In this document: positions 1-12,960 of the stretch, one piece after another
Layout of the letters: every line of letters starts with the position of its first letter
How positions within the stretch are numbered: the first letter of the stretch is position 1
Assembly (NCBI RefSeq): GCF_021347895.1
Contig: NC_067127.1
Coordinates: forward strand, 18,448,984 to 18,512,983
DNA from: Acanthochromis polyacanthus
Lineage: Eukaryota; Chordata; Actinopteri; Pomacentridae
Length of the DNA stretch: 64,000 nucleotides
Direction: 5' to 3'
Program-made: the position numbers and the translations under genes
The notes under the pieces: generated by a model
The model's input: only the letters and a program-made list of their open reading frames with translations
Told to the model about the DNA's origin: nothing
Databases searched by the model: none

Positions 1-3000
1 CGTCTACTGTAAGTTAACACATACAACATACATGCGCTGCTCTCATCCTGGTTTTTTGTCATCTTATAATAAAATCCAAAATCACAACAATTTCACAGGT
101 TTTTCATAGATTTTACCCAGAGTATATTCTGTAATTTCAGTGTAGGTACAGTAAATTTAGAATTACAAGGCTTGACATTTTGCCAGAAAGGCTAAACCAA
201 CAGTATTCAGAACCTTTTTAACTTCAGTGTCGGTGAAAATGTGAGAAATTCCTCTTTTCTGAACTGAGACAAAAGATAAACATTTATTGACTGGAAAGAA
301 GTGTTCTGCTGTGTTTATTCTCCCAGCATCATCCTGCCTGGAAATGAGAGTCTAAACAAAGCATTTCAACATCGTAAAGACAATCTACATATTTGACCTC
401 AATGTTCCATTGCTGTCATAAACAGACTCAAATAAATGGCCCGATTCAGCCACCACGCCCAGTCAGTGCTTGTACTTCCTTCCTAATCATTCCTTCTCCT
501 GTGTGTCAGGGAGAGATCTACATCCGCTCGCCTCTGGACAGAGAAACAAAGGACCACTACACTTTAACTGCAGTTGCCCGTGATAACCCTGGCGGTAAAC
601 CCAACAACAGACGAGAGAACTCTGTCCAGGTAGAAATCATGGGCTGTGATGGCACAAGGATCTTTTGTGAATAGGGCTTTATGTCTGTAGTAAACATTAT
701 CCTTAAAAGGCACCATGATTGAGTGATTTACTAAACTATTGTTATCTGCATTTGTAAGTTGTGTTGTCATATCTAGTCGTGAACAAAAAAGCAGCTTATG
801 ATTCATTGCAGACCTGCTTTTTGGTGATTCTTGCTTGACTCTTGACCTCCTGACCAATTATCTCTCAGCAGCAAGTGATAGTTTCTGTTTTCTTCAAGAT
901 CGTGGCAGTGATATAACTGTACCACGCACTTTATACTTAAAAGCAAATGTTTGCACACGTGATTTTGGGTTCTGTAGCTGCTTTTCGATGGCTCCAACTG
1001 ACTTTCTTGATTTGCTTTTTCAGATCTTTGCTGTGTTCCTCACTTTCCCACTGTAGTGTTTGTATCAAGTCCTCATTAAATTGCCTCAGAGGAGTCAGCA
1101 GCTGTAATCACTCACGAGACATTAGGGGCCATGCCACTAAGAAAATTCGATCAACACAGCTTTCTACATCACCAAAACTGATAAAGCTGATGTGCTGTGT
1201 GTGTATTTTTGACCCAGAAGATTTTTTCATATTTCTGTTTTATCAAATATATCTATGAAAGCACTGAAATACGTGATTGTTTTTTATGACAAAGACATGT
1301 CTTTCAGTGATTCCATCATAGAAAATGGGAGGCATAGGCATTGGGAGCTAAAGATGCATTAATATACACGTTTTTTACAAGTCTATGGAGCCTTTTGTTC
1401 ACAACTGAATGAGTCAAGAACAGAAAATATTTAATCATGATGTGAACATGCAGGTGACTTTTTATTATGACCCATAAAACTTAAGTCAGTGCTCTAACTC
1501 GACAAAATATGTAAAGGTGAACTTGTTTTTGATTTTTACATATCTCTGCACTACAATTTCTTGTTATTTATTGAATGACAAAAATCTTCTGCACATATGA
1601 AGTAAGTAATGGATTGAACTCTGCAGATATTCATGCTAATGTTTCCCTTGAGCTCTACTATGTGTCCTGAATGTGTCTCTCTGGAATATGACCTCGTGTC
1701 ACATCAGGTGCTGGTGACTGTTCTCGATGTCAACGATTACCGACCTCGCTTTACAGAGCGAGTGTACAACACCAGCGTGTTTGAGAATGAGCCCAGTGGT
1801 ACATCTGTGATAACAATAAAGGCTACTGATCTGGATGAAGGAGAGAATGGCGCAGTGCTCTACAGCATGCTGGGACCCCACTCTGGTATGAATGCACTTA
1901 TATTCACTGTATTACTAAATCATCTCTAGAAATTGCCCAATAAATAACCTCCTTGTGAATCTTTTTCGTTAAATGTATTATTGGTAGAAAGAATGGTGCT
2001 CAAACCTTGAAAGGCCATGTATGGAGGCAGTTGTGATTCATCATGAATATCTATACTTAATCCCCGATCTGTCTGGTCTGTTTATTTTTTGTGTTTCTTA
2101 GATGCGTTCTCCTTGGATCCAAACTCAGGACTGGTGCGTTCTCGCCGCTTGCTTCAGTCTTCAGAACATTTCAACCTCACTGTGGTAGCTACAGACCAGG
2201 GCCGACCTCCCATGTGGGGCACTGCAGACCTGATCATCACAGTCATAGATGTCAATGACAACAGACCTGTGTTTGTCAGGCCTGCTAATGGAACCATTAT
2301 CCATATCTCAGAGGTATTTGCATTCCCTTTTTACTATGGCATCATTGTATATGTGTGTGTGTGTGTGTGTTTGTGGGCATCTCTTCTTTGTATAACTACC
2401 TTTAGTGATGTGCAGTGAGTACATTTTGTCCATTCTTTTACTCAGTAACTGCAGTAGATACACTTGCTGTCTGTCAGTGTCACTACAGGCGAGTCTCAGC
2501 TAAGATCTGTCGAGACCGTGCAACAATCCATCATTATCATAAGTCCAGTGGAGAGACCAATACTAACACTGCATATCCCTGCACTTTGTTGGATTTGTTG
2601 TGGCTCATGGTGATTAGTAACACAAGCACTCACTGTCTGCTGTCCATGCAGGAGCAGCCTCCGGGTCTGCCAGTGTATGAGGTGCACGCGACAGACTCCG
2701 ATGAGGGCGTGAATGGAGAGGTGCGCTACGCCTTCTTGCAGACAGGAGCGGGTAACAGAGACTGGGAGAACTTCCACATCGATGCCATGTCTGGAGTCAT
2801 CACTACTACTGTGAAACTGGACCGAGAGAAGCAGGCCCTGCATAGCGTGAGTCAGCTGTGTGTGTAGTTGAAGTAATTTATGCGTAGGTACACATCTCTA
2901 ATTGTGCGCAAATGGCTCTCTTAGCTTATCATTGTGGCCCGTGACATGGGCCAGCCAGTGCCTTATGAGACCACACAGCCTCTGCAGGTGGCGCTGTTGG

Positions 3001-6000
3001 ACATCGACGACAACGAACCCGTCTTCCTCAAACCACCGGTGAGTGGCTCTAAAAACGCCCTAATGTGGTTTCTGTACTCAATAGCTGCTGTTTAACTAAT
3101 TGTATGTGATGTTTTCTCCTGGTCTGTTTCTGTGTGCACACCTCAGCGTGGCAGCTTGCCTTACCAGAAGCTGACAGTGCCTGAGCACTCCCCCCCAGGT
3201 ACGGTGGTGGGGAACATCACCAGAGCTGTAGATGCCGATGAGGGCTCCAATGCCATCGTCTACTACTTTATTGCAGGTAATAACAATGCCCATCACACGT
3301 GTTGTCTGATTTATCTGTTCATAACAAAAATGTAATACAAAGCTTTACCCCATCAAATAAATTATTAATGTTACTCCATATTCCACCCCAAATAAAATCC
3401 TGGATTCAAGAGGAGAGGAAGTTTCTCTTAATTTATTGTGTTTCCATTGTGTAGTCACTTGAAAGCCCTTGTACTTCAAAAGCTCAGGAATAATGATGAC
3501 ATTTGTATGGATCCATCTGTCTTTCTTTTCTATTTAAAGCTAATTTTCTCAGTGTTTTATGTGAAGAATGTAAATCCTCTCCGTCTCTTTCTGAAGGAGG
3601 AAACAGCGATGGAAACTTTGGCTTAAGTCTAGATGGAGAGCTGAAGTTGTACAAGGATCTGGACCGGGAGGAGACCCCAGTCTACTCCATCATCATCAAG
3701 GCTTCCAGCAACAGGAGCTGGACTCCACCCAAAGGTCAGAGGTCAATGCGAGCCAGAGCCCTGGATCCTGCACGTGACCCCAGCCTGCTGGAAGTCCGCA
3801 TTGAACTGGAAGACATCAATGACCAGACACCACGCTTTGTGAAGTCAGAGTACACTGCAGGTAACGTGCAGCGTCGCATCTATGCAAGTGTGTGTTTATC
3901 TTTTGAAAATCAGCTCAATCTTCCTTCTTTTCTTGCTTTTTTCAGGAGTCGCAGCAAACGCCAAAGTGGGTTCAGAGCTAGTCAAGGTGGTAGCGATAGA
4001 TAATGACATTGGGAACAACAGCTTGGTCAAGTACCACATTGTTACAATCCGCTACTTTCAGTCACAGAGCAATGGCAGTGAGGATGCTGGCAACATATTC
4101 AACATTGGTGAGTTTCCCTAACTAGAGTATTCAGGCAGTTTTGAAACTGGTTGTTTAATTCAACATACTGCCCACATCTATCAACACACATGGAGTTGAA
4201 TAATGTTTAGATTTGTACCTCCAACAAAAAAGTCAAGGCAGAATCAAAGTCATTTACAGTGTATGCACAAGCAGGTTAAGTGAAATAAAACCACTTTACT
4301 CAACAGCGGTCAGAGATATAAACTAAATTGAAATCGACAAAAACTGTTCACACATTATTTAAAAAAATAAAACTGACATAATTTTGTGTTTATATATTTA
4401 TGGTTTCCCTTTGGATTTGTTGAGAAAAGGAAAAATACAGACCATGGTGAAGGTGAACTTGTTTCAGCAGAGTTGACTTAAAGAGCAGCAGAGTCTTTAA
4501 CGTGATTTAAATCACACATTTTCACCAGATATGTATTTACTTCTTGTAGCCAGTCCTTCCTTTTTTTCTTGCAAACTGTTCCAGTTCTCTCAGAAAGGGG
4601 AGGTTTCCTATAATCGTGTCTATTTTCAGATCTGATTCCACAGAGTTTCTATTTGACTGAGATACGACAAGAAGTATAACAAAATTATGCAGCATGAACC
4701 ATTACATAAAATGCAGTCCCTTATGTTGTAGTCTTACTGAATTTTAATAGCTTTTGCATTGAGTCAAACAAACTTTTTATTTAGAAACTATATTCTCTTC
4801 ACAGGTGAGAAAGACGGAATCATCCGCACCTACGACCTCTTCACAGCCTTCAATCCAGGCTACTTTCAGCTTGAGATTTTGGCCTGTGATTTAGCTGGAC
4901 ACACCACAACCACTAATGTGAACATCTATATTCTCCGGGATGATCAGAGGGTCAAGATAGTGTTCAATGAGATTCCTGATTTGGTTCGCGAAAACCAGGA
5001 CGAGTTCACCAACCTGCTCTCCAACATCACTGGGGCTATTGTCAATTTAGATGATATACAGGTTAGACTTTTTTATTATTTAAATTGACTTTAGAATTTT
5101 TTTTGTTTGTGTTGTATAGATCTCTGACATCGTTGTTTTATTCTGCTGTTATTCAGTTCCATGTGGACAAGAAGGGCAGAGTGAACTATGCTCAGACTGA
5201 CATGCTCATCCACGTTGTCAACAATCAGACCAACACCATCCTGGATGTCGAAAGGTCTCATACACCTTCATTAAATCAGTTGTAGTTTTACTCCAAAGCT
5301 GTGTGGCAACACTGTCATTCATGCAGCCTATGCACATTATCCCTCCTTTGACACTCAACTACAGCACATGAACTGCTCTGTTGTGAGTTGGTGTGTCGTT
5401 TTTCATGTTTTGCAGAGTGATCCAGATGATCGATGAGAACAAGGAGCAGCTGAGAAATCTGTTCAGGACATACAATGTGGTGGACGCTCAGCCTGCTGTT
5501 GGGGACAAACTGCCCGACGACATCTCCACCCTGCAGGTCTGCAGAGCTGAGACCCCCTGAGGGCCACATGCTATTGTTGGATGTTATTTTTGTTGTGGTG
5601 CTTTTAAGCTTTCTTTCTTTTTCTCTTTCACAGCTGGTCATCATTATCCTGGCTGTCCTGCTGTGCTTGGCAGGAATTTTGTTTGTCACAATGAATTGGC
5701 ATTATCGCAGAGTGTAAGAATCATTCAGCAATTTTGTATTGATGTACAGTTATGTTGAGGACTGACTCGTTTACGGGTCTGCTCAGTCATGCACCACATT
5801 TTAAGCTGTCAATCTGAGCAGGATACCAGCATTTGTTTTCTCATGATGTGTGCATTTTCACTGTGCTTGTGTGCTTCGCTTTCAGACACCAGAGGAAGCT
5901 GAAGGCGATCGTTGCAGGATCAACAGGTGAGAAGCAGCTTTATTGGCGGGACAGTCCCATCAGCTATTCATCAGGATGTGGCTTTGCAATCTGCCAACAT

Positions 6001-8976
6001 ACAGCACAGCATGTCGAGGGTAATGCAGGCTGTTTTTCTAACTCAGTTGTTTTTCCTCCGCCATACAGGGAACCAGGGTCTGATGGATATCCTGGACATG
6101 CCCAACACTAACAAATACTCCTTCGAAGGGTGAGACAACACACATGTTTTTAAAAATCAGTGACACACAATGATTGAAAAATGTTCTTTTTGAATATGAG
6201 TTTATGCCATTGTCATAAGGGCAATATGCAGTTCAAAAAAATCGGCATTTTTAGCTGTTGTTCTTAAGATCGAGGCAAATCTTTCCTTTTACTTCAAACA
6301 TATTAAACAAATTGTTGAGCAAAATAAGAAGTCAACATCATTTCTGAGCATTTCCACTTTGAAAAGTAGTGTACTAATAACAACTTCCAAACTACGTATT
6401 CAGACAACCAGGGTGACATACATAAAAAACCAAAGGAACCAATCACGCACACTAGAAGGATGGAGCCTCCTGTAACGTTATTCTTCAGAATTTGTATCCA
6501 GTTCGATGCATACGTGGTTGGATTACTGCATTATTACAGCTTGCCATTGTGTAGTAAAGGGTTCTAGATCTGCTCATTCTAAAGAAAGCAACAGTGTTGG
6601 GTTATATCTAAGCCATTTTATGGCACAAAAATGGCTTCTATTGAAAAAGAACTGTGTTGTAAAATATGAATAAATATCTAACTTTTTTATACTGTTTTTG
6701 GTGATTAAGTCAGTAACTGGAGAGGGACTTTATTTCATGAGCTTTAGAGGTACTACTGCTTGCTATCTTTGGACAAAAAAGGCTAGTTGTTCCACCATGT
6801 TTCCATTCTTTATGCTAAGCTAAGATAACTGTATGACATCCTTAGCTTACAGACAAGAGAGGGGTACAAATCTTCTCCTCTAAGCGTCTGTAAGAAAGCA
6901 AACAGCATTCTTGGAAATGATACTGTGACTTTAAGTTCAAGTAGACAAGCAAAAGTGTCACTGAACATTTTCAGACAGTGGTGGTGCTATTTTAACTTAA
7001 GAATCCATAACACTCATAATAAAATCATGCAACAACTGAAAAAGCAAGGCAATACCAACATCGTTTTTTATGTATTTTTTTAGCTCATCAAACTCACTTT
7101 TGTCAGTGTTGCATGTAATGTCATGTCTGCAGGGCCAATCCAGTGTGGCTGGACCCGTTCTGTCGCAACCTTGAGCTGGCTGCTCAGGCTGACCATGAGG
7201 ACGATCTGCCTGAGAACCTGAGCGAGATAACTGACCTGTGGAACAGCCCTGCTCGCACTCATGTCAGTACCAGCATTCACTGACTTCATTTATACTTTAC
7301 AGTAGTACTCTGAGAAATGTAAGAGATTGTATTTAGCTGCGCGTTTTAATGCTCATAAAAGTAATGCCATCACAGGTTTGCCCTCTGAATCAGCCCCATT
7401 AGACAGCAGTACCTTCACACTATTGATTTTAAGTGTCTGTGTGTCCTAACAGGGCACATTTGGCCGAGAGCCTCAAGCGAAGCCTGAGGATGATCGCTAC
7501 TTGAGGGCAGCCATTCAGGAGTACGACAACATCGCTAAACTGGGCCAGATCATGAGGGAGGGGCCTATTAAGGTGAGACACCTGCAAGGTTGCACACGCA
7601 CATGATATTCAATCTTGAAAGCATTGTTTTCGTTGGTTACGTGCTCTCTCCTACCACTCTATCTGAAGCACACTGAGGGACAAGGTCAAAAGACAGAGTT
7701 TAAGACCTCATCCATTCTGTTCTAAGAAGAAAACAGAGGGAATCCCCACAGACTGGAAGATAGGCTGTGAAAACCCAGCCGCTTAGTTGCAGATCTAGAC
7801 ATTCCTGCTGTCGATTCTCATTTGTCATGACTCATCACTGGGACAGCGAGGGTATGTAAGTTAGATGGTGTCATAGGCTGTGTTTGATCCTTACTGCCGT
7901 CCTGTCAGGGTTCCCTGCTCAAGGTGGTCCTGGACGACTACCTGAGACTGAAAAAGCTCTTTGCAGCACGACTTGTCACCGTGTCCACCAGCCAGGGAGA
8001 TCACTCATCAGTCACTGAGGTGGGCTCGGAAAAATAAATGATCCGTCTGCACCTGCTGCTGGTGTTCCTGTCTGCCTTCACTGGAGAGTGATCTTGCATT
8101 CCTTTGATTTCCCTTTCTAAAAAACTGTCTGCCACTCTGACGTGTCACCTTCTCACTGCTTCTGCTCTCTCTGCTGCCTTAAACCAGACTTTGACTCAAA
8201 TAGAGTTATTTCTCAGCTGTTCAGTTCAGTTCAGTTCCGAGCTTTCAGTTAACTGCTCAAGAGTTGCCTTAAGACTTCATATAGAGCCTCTAGATACTAA
8301 TTTCTATACTTCTTTACTTCTCTGATTGCTGAGATGTGAATTCTCCTGCCCATGCAGTCCTCCTCCCAAACTAGTTAACACTAAAAATTGTTTGCCTCTA
8401 TTTAAACCAGGTCTGGTATGAAATCTTTAATTTCTTCTGATCTGCTGTCTCCCTACATTTGACAGTTGTATTTACTTGAAGTGATTTCTCTCCTGAAACT
8501 TTTCCTTCCAGTGCTTTGTCCTATTCAAGCTGGCTCCTCCAAATCTGCTATATTCCTGTAAACCTCTTGTATTGTATCAACATACGGCTCATCATGGGCT
8601 TCATTCATTCTCCTTCTCTCCTGTTTTCCTTTAACAGCTGATCCAGAGTGATCTAGATGACGATGAGGACGAGCATCTGGGCATGGGCGGTGGTCGCGGA
8701 ACTCTGCGCTTTAAGCACAAGCTTCCTGTGGAGCTGAAAGGGCCCGAAGGTGTGCACGTGGTCCATGGCAGCACTGGCACCCTCCTGACCTCTGACCTCA
8801 ACAGCCTGCCAGAGGACGACCAGCGGGCCTTGGCTCGCTCTCTGGAGGCACTGAACGCTGACGCGGGCTTTATTCCGAGCGCAACGCCCGCACAGAGTCG
8901 GCCAAGTCCACCCCGATGCACCGCCACAAGGACGGGACACCCTGTCGAGAGTCCCCTGGAGATCACAGAGTTATGA
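1..8976 (+). CDS. cdh23: Cadherin-23, 3' part (EC23 end through cytoplasmic tail)
   Basis: Cadherin-23 is the upper strand of the hair-cell tip link; it pairs with protocadherin-15 and binds harmonin through its tail. The 5' part lies outside the window. Exons: ..1-8, 510-629, 1708-1885, 2102-2313, 2652-2846, 2925-3038, 3147-3276, 3597-3860, 3946-4107, 4805-5061, 5157-5254, 5416-5536, 5634-5713, 5886-5926, 6069-6129, 7133-7262, 7453-7572, 7909-8019, 8638-8976. All junctions are GT-AG and keep frame (910 codons after the first 8 bases). Calcium-binding linkers DVNDYRPRF, DVNDNRPVF, DIDDNEPVF and DINDQTPRF mark the ends of EC23-EC26. EC27 ends at ILRDDQRVKIV without a DxNDN linker, as in the family, and a membrane-adjacent domain follows. 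The tail carries MPNTNKYSFEG, DPFCRNLELAAQ and a C-terminal ITEL PDZ ligand. Identification rests on recalled similarity to human CDH23 along the whole length. The last exon has an out-of-frame stretch, listed separately. Confidence 0.96.
2352..2370. repeat. (TG)n microsatellite in cdh23 intron
   Basis: A pure TG dinucleotide run lies just after the exon ending at 2313. Confidence 0.9.
5634..5713 (+). other. cdh23: cdh23 transmembrane exon
   Basis: This exon encodes a hydrophobic run of about 22 residues (LVIIILAVLLCLAGILFV and onward) followed by NWHYRR. That is a single-pass membrane helix with a positive stop-transfer edge. It follows the membrane-adjacent domain encoded by 4805-5536 and precedes the cytoplasmic exons from 5886. 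Confidence 0.93.
8870..8946 (+). other. cdh23: Out-of-frame conserved segment in last cdh23 exon
   Basis: The open frame reads GFIPSATPAQSRPSPPRC and so on across this stretch and then PVESPLEITEL. The frame one base earlier reads SERNARTESAKSTPMHRHK, from about 8874. ERNARTESAKSTP is a conserved piece of the CDH23 tail as I recall it from mammals. The upstream frame up to about 8868 and the downstream frame from about 8944 both match the family, so the middle appears displaced by one missing base near 8866-8876 and one extra base near 8940-8945 (a CCC run lies there). The net frame is kept, so the ITEL end survives. Confidence 0.8.
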
Positions 8977-10435
8977 CTAGCCGAGGCCTCGCTGGTTTGA
9001 GCGCAACCATGACTCGTGTGTGTCCTTGTGCCTCCACACCGCCACCCTGATACGGCTGGGAAGGACTGGAGGAGGAGTGTGTGTAGTCTAGGGAACCTCA
9101 TCAGCCAACCCCAGTGCATCAGTGAGACATCCTGCAAGAGGACTTACTCACCATTGGGTTGGTTTGAGTGGATCTCATGTTGGAGATGGTCTCATATTCA
9201 GTGCTTCAAGTGAAGGTATACTCCAATGACCTTACAGGGAGGTTGTCTTCAGTGAGACAAAAACATAACTGGTGTCATCAACTTTCATCCAAAGAGCTGA
9301 GTGGAACAGAGGAACTAAGCCTCCCTGTGGGAGAAGCTTGTAGAACCATGACCTTAAAATCATCAAAAGGTGCCTCATTCTCACTAATCCTTTTGAAGTC
9401 ATACCTGGACTGCAGACACTCACACAAACACAAATACACACACTCAAAAAAAAAAAGAAGATACACACACTCAGACCAGCGGATGGCCATCAATGGGACG
9501 CTGAGAAAATGACACAAATTCCTTACCATGCTGATATTTTTCTTTTTCAAGACGATGCAATCAGTGTTGAATGAGTGTAGTGGGAAGACTTTTGTTTTTC
9601 AGATATTAGATAGATTTTGTTGTTTGGAAACTATTAATGGACATTTTATGCTGACAAGGGAGCATCTGCTATTTTCTCAGTGATGCTTAAAGAGTGGAGT
9701 TTGAAACTGACACCAACAAGACGAAGGGCTTTGCCAGTCCAGTAGCTTGGGGACAGACCTCTTTCTGATCAACGGAAAAAAGAACAAAACAGTCCAGTGT
9801 TGAGGGCAGCAGTGAACATTCAGCCTGATCCAGCTCACCATCTTCAGCATGGCTGTGTCAGTCAAGGAGAATCTTGCACATAACTCAGACTCTGAAGTGA
9901 TGAATAAAGATAGTAGTCGAAGGACAAGTGTTGTCTGAGACTGGAGCCACTGAAAGAAAAAAGTTCTTTTATGAAAAATTTGATATAAAGGCAGTTAAAG
10001 ACAGCCTTTGTACAGACTTACAGATGGAAAAAATATGAATTATCCAATTTTTATAGACATAAGATGGCGTTGTGCCCAGAGACTTTACACTGCCACCTGA
10101 GGGAGTCAAAGTCATGCTCAAACTGAGTAATGTTTGCTTTATTTTTTATTTTCTAGAAAATGTGACGGAATAAAAAGATATTTTGAAGAAAAATGCTGGT
10201 TGACCAAAAAGGTAATGTAATACTTTTGGATGTTTGGAGTATGTGTATATTGTGCTATGGTGACATATGTCGTTCTGTTTTCCTTTACAACTGACGCTGT
10301 TTCTGATGAGTGGTGTGTTTTGAGAAAATTAATTTTTTATATTCCCATTTTGTAAGTTTTTATTTCTTTGTCATTATTGTCACCAGCCCTGAGATATGTG
10401 TTGGGAAATGTTGTGGGATGATCTGTGATAATAAA
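8977..10435 (+). other. cdh23: Probable cdh23 3' UTR with poly(A) signals
   Basis: No convincing coding sequence follows the cdh23 stop codon. AATAAA signals occur at 9903-9908, 10169-10174 and 10430-10435, any of which could end the transcript. An A/C-rich low-complexity patch lies at 9420-9475. The UTR end is inferred from the signals, not shown. Confidence 0.55.
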
Positions 10436-10670
10436 AGAAATATGCAACGGTGTCCAACCTCAGTCAGTGGGATGATGGGAGGGTTGTGGCTGATGCAAGA
10501 GACGCTGGAAAAGAAAGAAAAACCTTGAAAGTCTGACAACTGTCATGACACTTATTTGTCCTCACATGACAATTACCTAAAGGTTGAATTCACAAGGTAA
10601 CTCACGGAAGTTTAACAGAAAATCCAAGAGAGATGGACATTTTAAGTTTATAAAATCTGACAGGCTGCCA

Positions 10671-10760
10671 GGGGCGGACCCAGAATAATTTTAGTGGGGG
10701 AGCACAGAGGGGTGCAACAGATATTTTTGGGGGGGCACCGAAAAGTTGTAAGAAAAAATG
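10671..10760. mobile_element. Truncated hAT-type MITE end
   Basis: The stretch begins CAGGGGCGGACCCAG, followed by a G-rich segment. This resembles one terminus of common fish hAT-like MITEs. No matching inverted terminus was found downstream, so only one end appears present. Nothing else recognisable lies between 10436 and 11260 apart from AT-rich sequence. Confidence 0.4.
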
Positions 10761-12363
10761 AAAGCTGCTACCGAACTCTCACTTTTCCAAAGTATTTTAT
10801 TGTTATTTTTTGCGGGGAGGGCTCTATAACCCAATAAGAAAGCTGTATATGACCTTTTTCATTTTGGACTGTTAACATTCAAATTATGATGGACTTGTTT
10901 CCTTGTTTATGTGAATTTCAGCATCATTAGCTACAGCATCTGCCTGTTATGTAAAACTAGTAAGCTCAACGACACTATCCTGAGGGCAGTTAAGTGACAA
11001 ATATTGTGCAAGAACAGCACTATATACAACCGTGTTAATTTCCACTTCTTAGAATATTTACTGACAATTACCACACCTAAAATAAGAAATAATATTCTGT
11101 ACTTTTAGCAACTAATTCTCAGCTCTAAACCATAAACATCATAGGGTTCTGTATGCTAATTAGTCTAAATCAAAATGAGTATCCAATACACAGTGAACAA
11201 CAACAATAATCTGTACCCTTGATCTGTGGTAAAATAATCTGAAATGTTCTGTGCAGTAATTAGGGGCTCGGGCTTCGACACGAGCCACTATTGTTCTCGT
11301 GTGGCGTTTATTATTCACGTTTCCGCCGTTTATCGGTCGCTAACTCGTCCTAGGGCTTTGAGAAAACCAAAGCAAATTATATATCAAAACGTGCGGCTTC
11401 ATCGGGAATAGTGTGCTATGACTTTTCTAAGACATTCGTCATTTTTTCACAGAATTATTCGCAAAAAACTGCGAAAAAAGTCCCATAGGAAATGAATGGG
11501 GAGTGAAAAAAATCGGCTTGAAAAATCCACTTTTTTCCAAACGCCACTGCTTCGCCATTCGTTCACCTAGAAACTTCATTTAACCATCATAACGCAGTGA
11601 TTTTTCTTGTCTTCGCAGGAATGTATTTTATGTCAGGCTGAGATTTACAGTTTTTGATCAGTGAGTCCTCAAAAAAGTGAAAATTCTCAAAATCTGCTCT
11701 GGTTAGAGTGTGGCATGTCATTTGGTAGAGTGGAGGAGAGGTGAAAAATCCGCCTGAAAATTTCACGATCGCATCGCCCTCACGACCAAACCATAAATGT
11801 TAGGGGAATGAAATTTGGTCAGATTGTAGACAATTTTCCTGGGATTCAAATGAATCCAAGTTTGAAGACCTAGCTCTTTCTGAGTCAAATGGCAGGGCAG
11901 CAGTTTAGGACCCAAAGTTGCACCCGTTCTCCTCCATAGGAACCCAATGTTCAAACTGAATCATGCTGCCTCATTGGAGGGACAGTGGTTTTTTTTAAAT
12001 TGCAGTAACTCGGGTCCATTTCTCACAATATTTGGAAATAATCACATGTATGGGATAGCCACAGCCTTCCTCTCGCTCACCGGTCATTTCGGTTTTCAGC
12101 TAGCATTAACGGTTAGCCCACAATTAGCGCAGAACGAGACGTTGCGCGCTGCTGCTGAGAAGCACTTTTCTGCTCTGTGTGGCAGGCACCGTTGCTATGG
12201 TGGCCCATAGCAACCGCCCTTACACACGTGCAGGCATGGGTCCCAGCACACACACAGCTCATTGGTGTGCCCAGCACCCACCTTCCACACCCAATCCCTC
12301 ACAGGAGCTGCATTTCAGCCTGAAATCAGTTAAACCTCTCAGCTTTCACACAGCCTTTAGAAG

Positions 12364-12533
12364 CAGGGTGGGTCAACTCATGTTCCAACACACCTGATTC
12401 AAATGATCAGGCTCGTTATCAGGCTTATGCTGAGCTTAATGATAGCTAATCATTTGAATCAGGTGTGTTGTAAGAAGGAAACATCTAGAACACAGAGGAT
12501 ATGGTGCTCCAGGAACTGAGTTTGACACCCCTG
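12364..12533. mobile_element. hAT-type MITE nested in the Helentron-like element
   Basis: The termini CAGGGTGGGTCAACTC and the complement GAGTTTGACACCCCTG match each other imperfectly. Inside are perfect 22-bp inverted repeats at 12386-12407 and 12449-12470 (beginning CAACACACCTGATTC). Flanks CTTTAGAAG (12355-12363) and CTTTAGAG (12534-12541) look like an 8-bp target-site duplication with one extra base on the left. The insertion splits the first unit of the tandem array. Confidence 0.75.
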
Positions 12534-12540
12534 CTTTAGA

Positions 12541-12960
12541 GTAACTCCAATCCAATTTTGACCGGTGAGATCTTCCTGTCTCCACCTTTCAAAATAAAAG
12601 CACAGCACAATTTCAAATAAATGCCTGCAACAGACTGGAAACGCCAGTTAAACCTCTCAGCTTCACACAGCCTTTTGGAGTAACTCCAATACAAATGTTG
12701 ACCAGGTCAGATCTTCCTGTCTCTGCCTTTCAAAATAAAGCACAGCACAATTTACCAGTTAAATCTCTCAGCTTCACACAGCATTTAGAGTAACTCCAAT
12801 TCAAATTTTGACCAGGTGAGATCTTCCTGTCTCTGCTTTTCAAAATAAAAGCACAGCACAATTTCAAAATAAAAGCCTGCGACGGACCGGAAAACGCCAG
12901 TTAAACCCTCAGCTTCACACAGCCTTACAGTAACTCCAATCCAAATTTTGACCAGGAAAA
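12541..12960. repeat. Tandem array, ~140-bp unit, inside the Helentron-like element
   Basis: Units begin with GTAACTCCAAT at 12541, 12680, 12790 and 12930, giving spacings of 139, 110 and 140. Each contains TTGACC, AGATCTTCCTGTCTC, a CAAAATAAAAGCACAGCAC-like run and CTCAGCTTCACACAGC. The 110-bp copy lacks the segment carrying CCTGC and GGAAACGCC. A further partial unit lies left of the nested MITE, at about 12328-12363. Confidence 0.85.

Noticed and set aside
564..857. Minus-strand open frame across a cdh23 exon
   Set aside because: It is the antisense shadow of the exon at 510-629 plus intron sequence, with no independent similarity.
8631..9137. 168-codon minus-strand frame over the last cdh23 exon
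   Set aside because: It is antisense to a well-supported coding exon. Its Ser/Arg-rich composition comes from GC-rich codons in the other strand.
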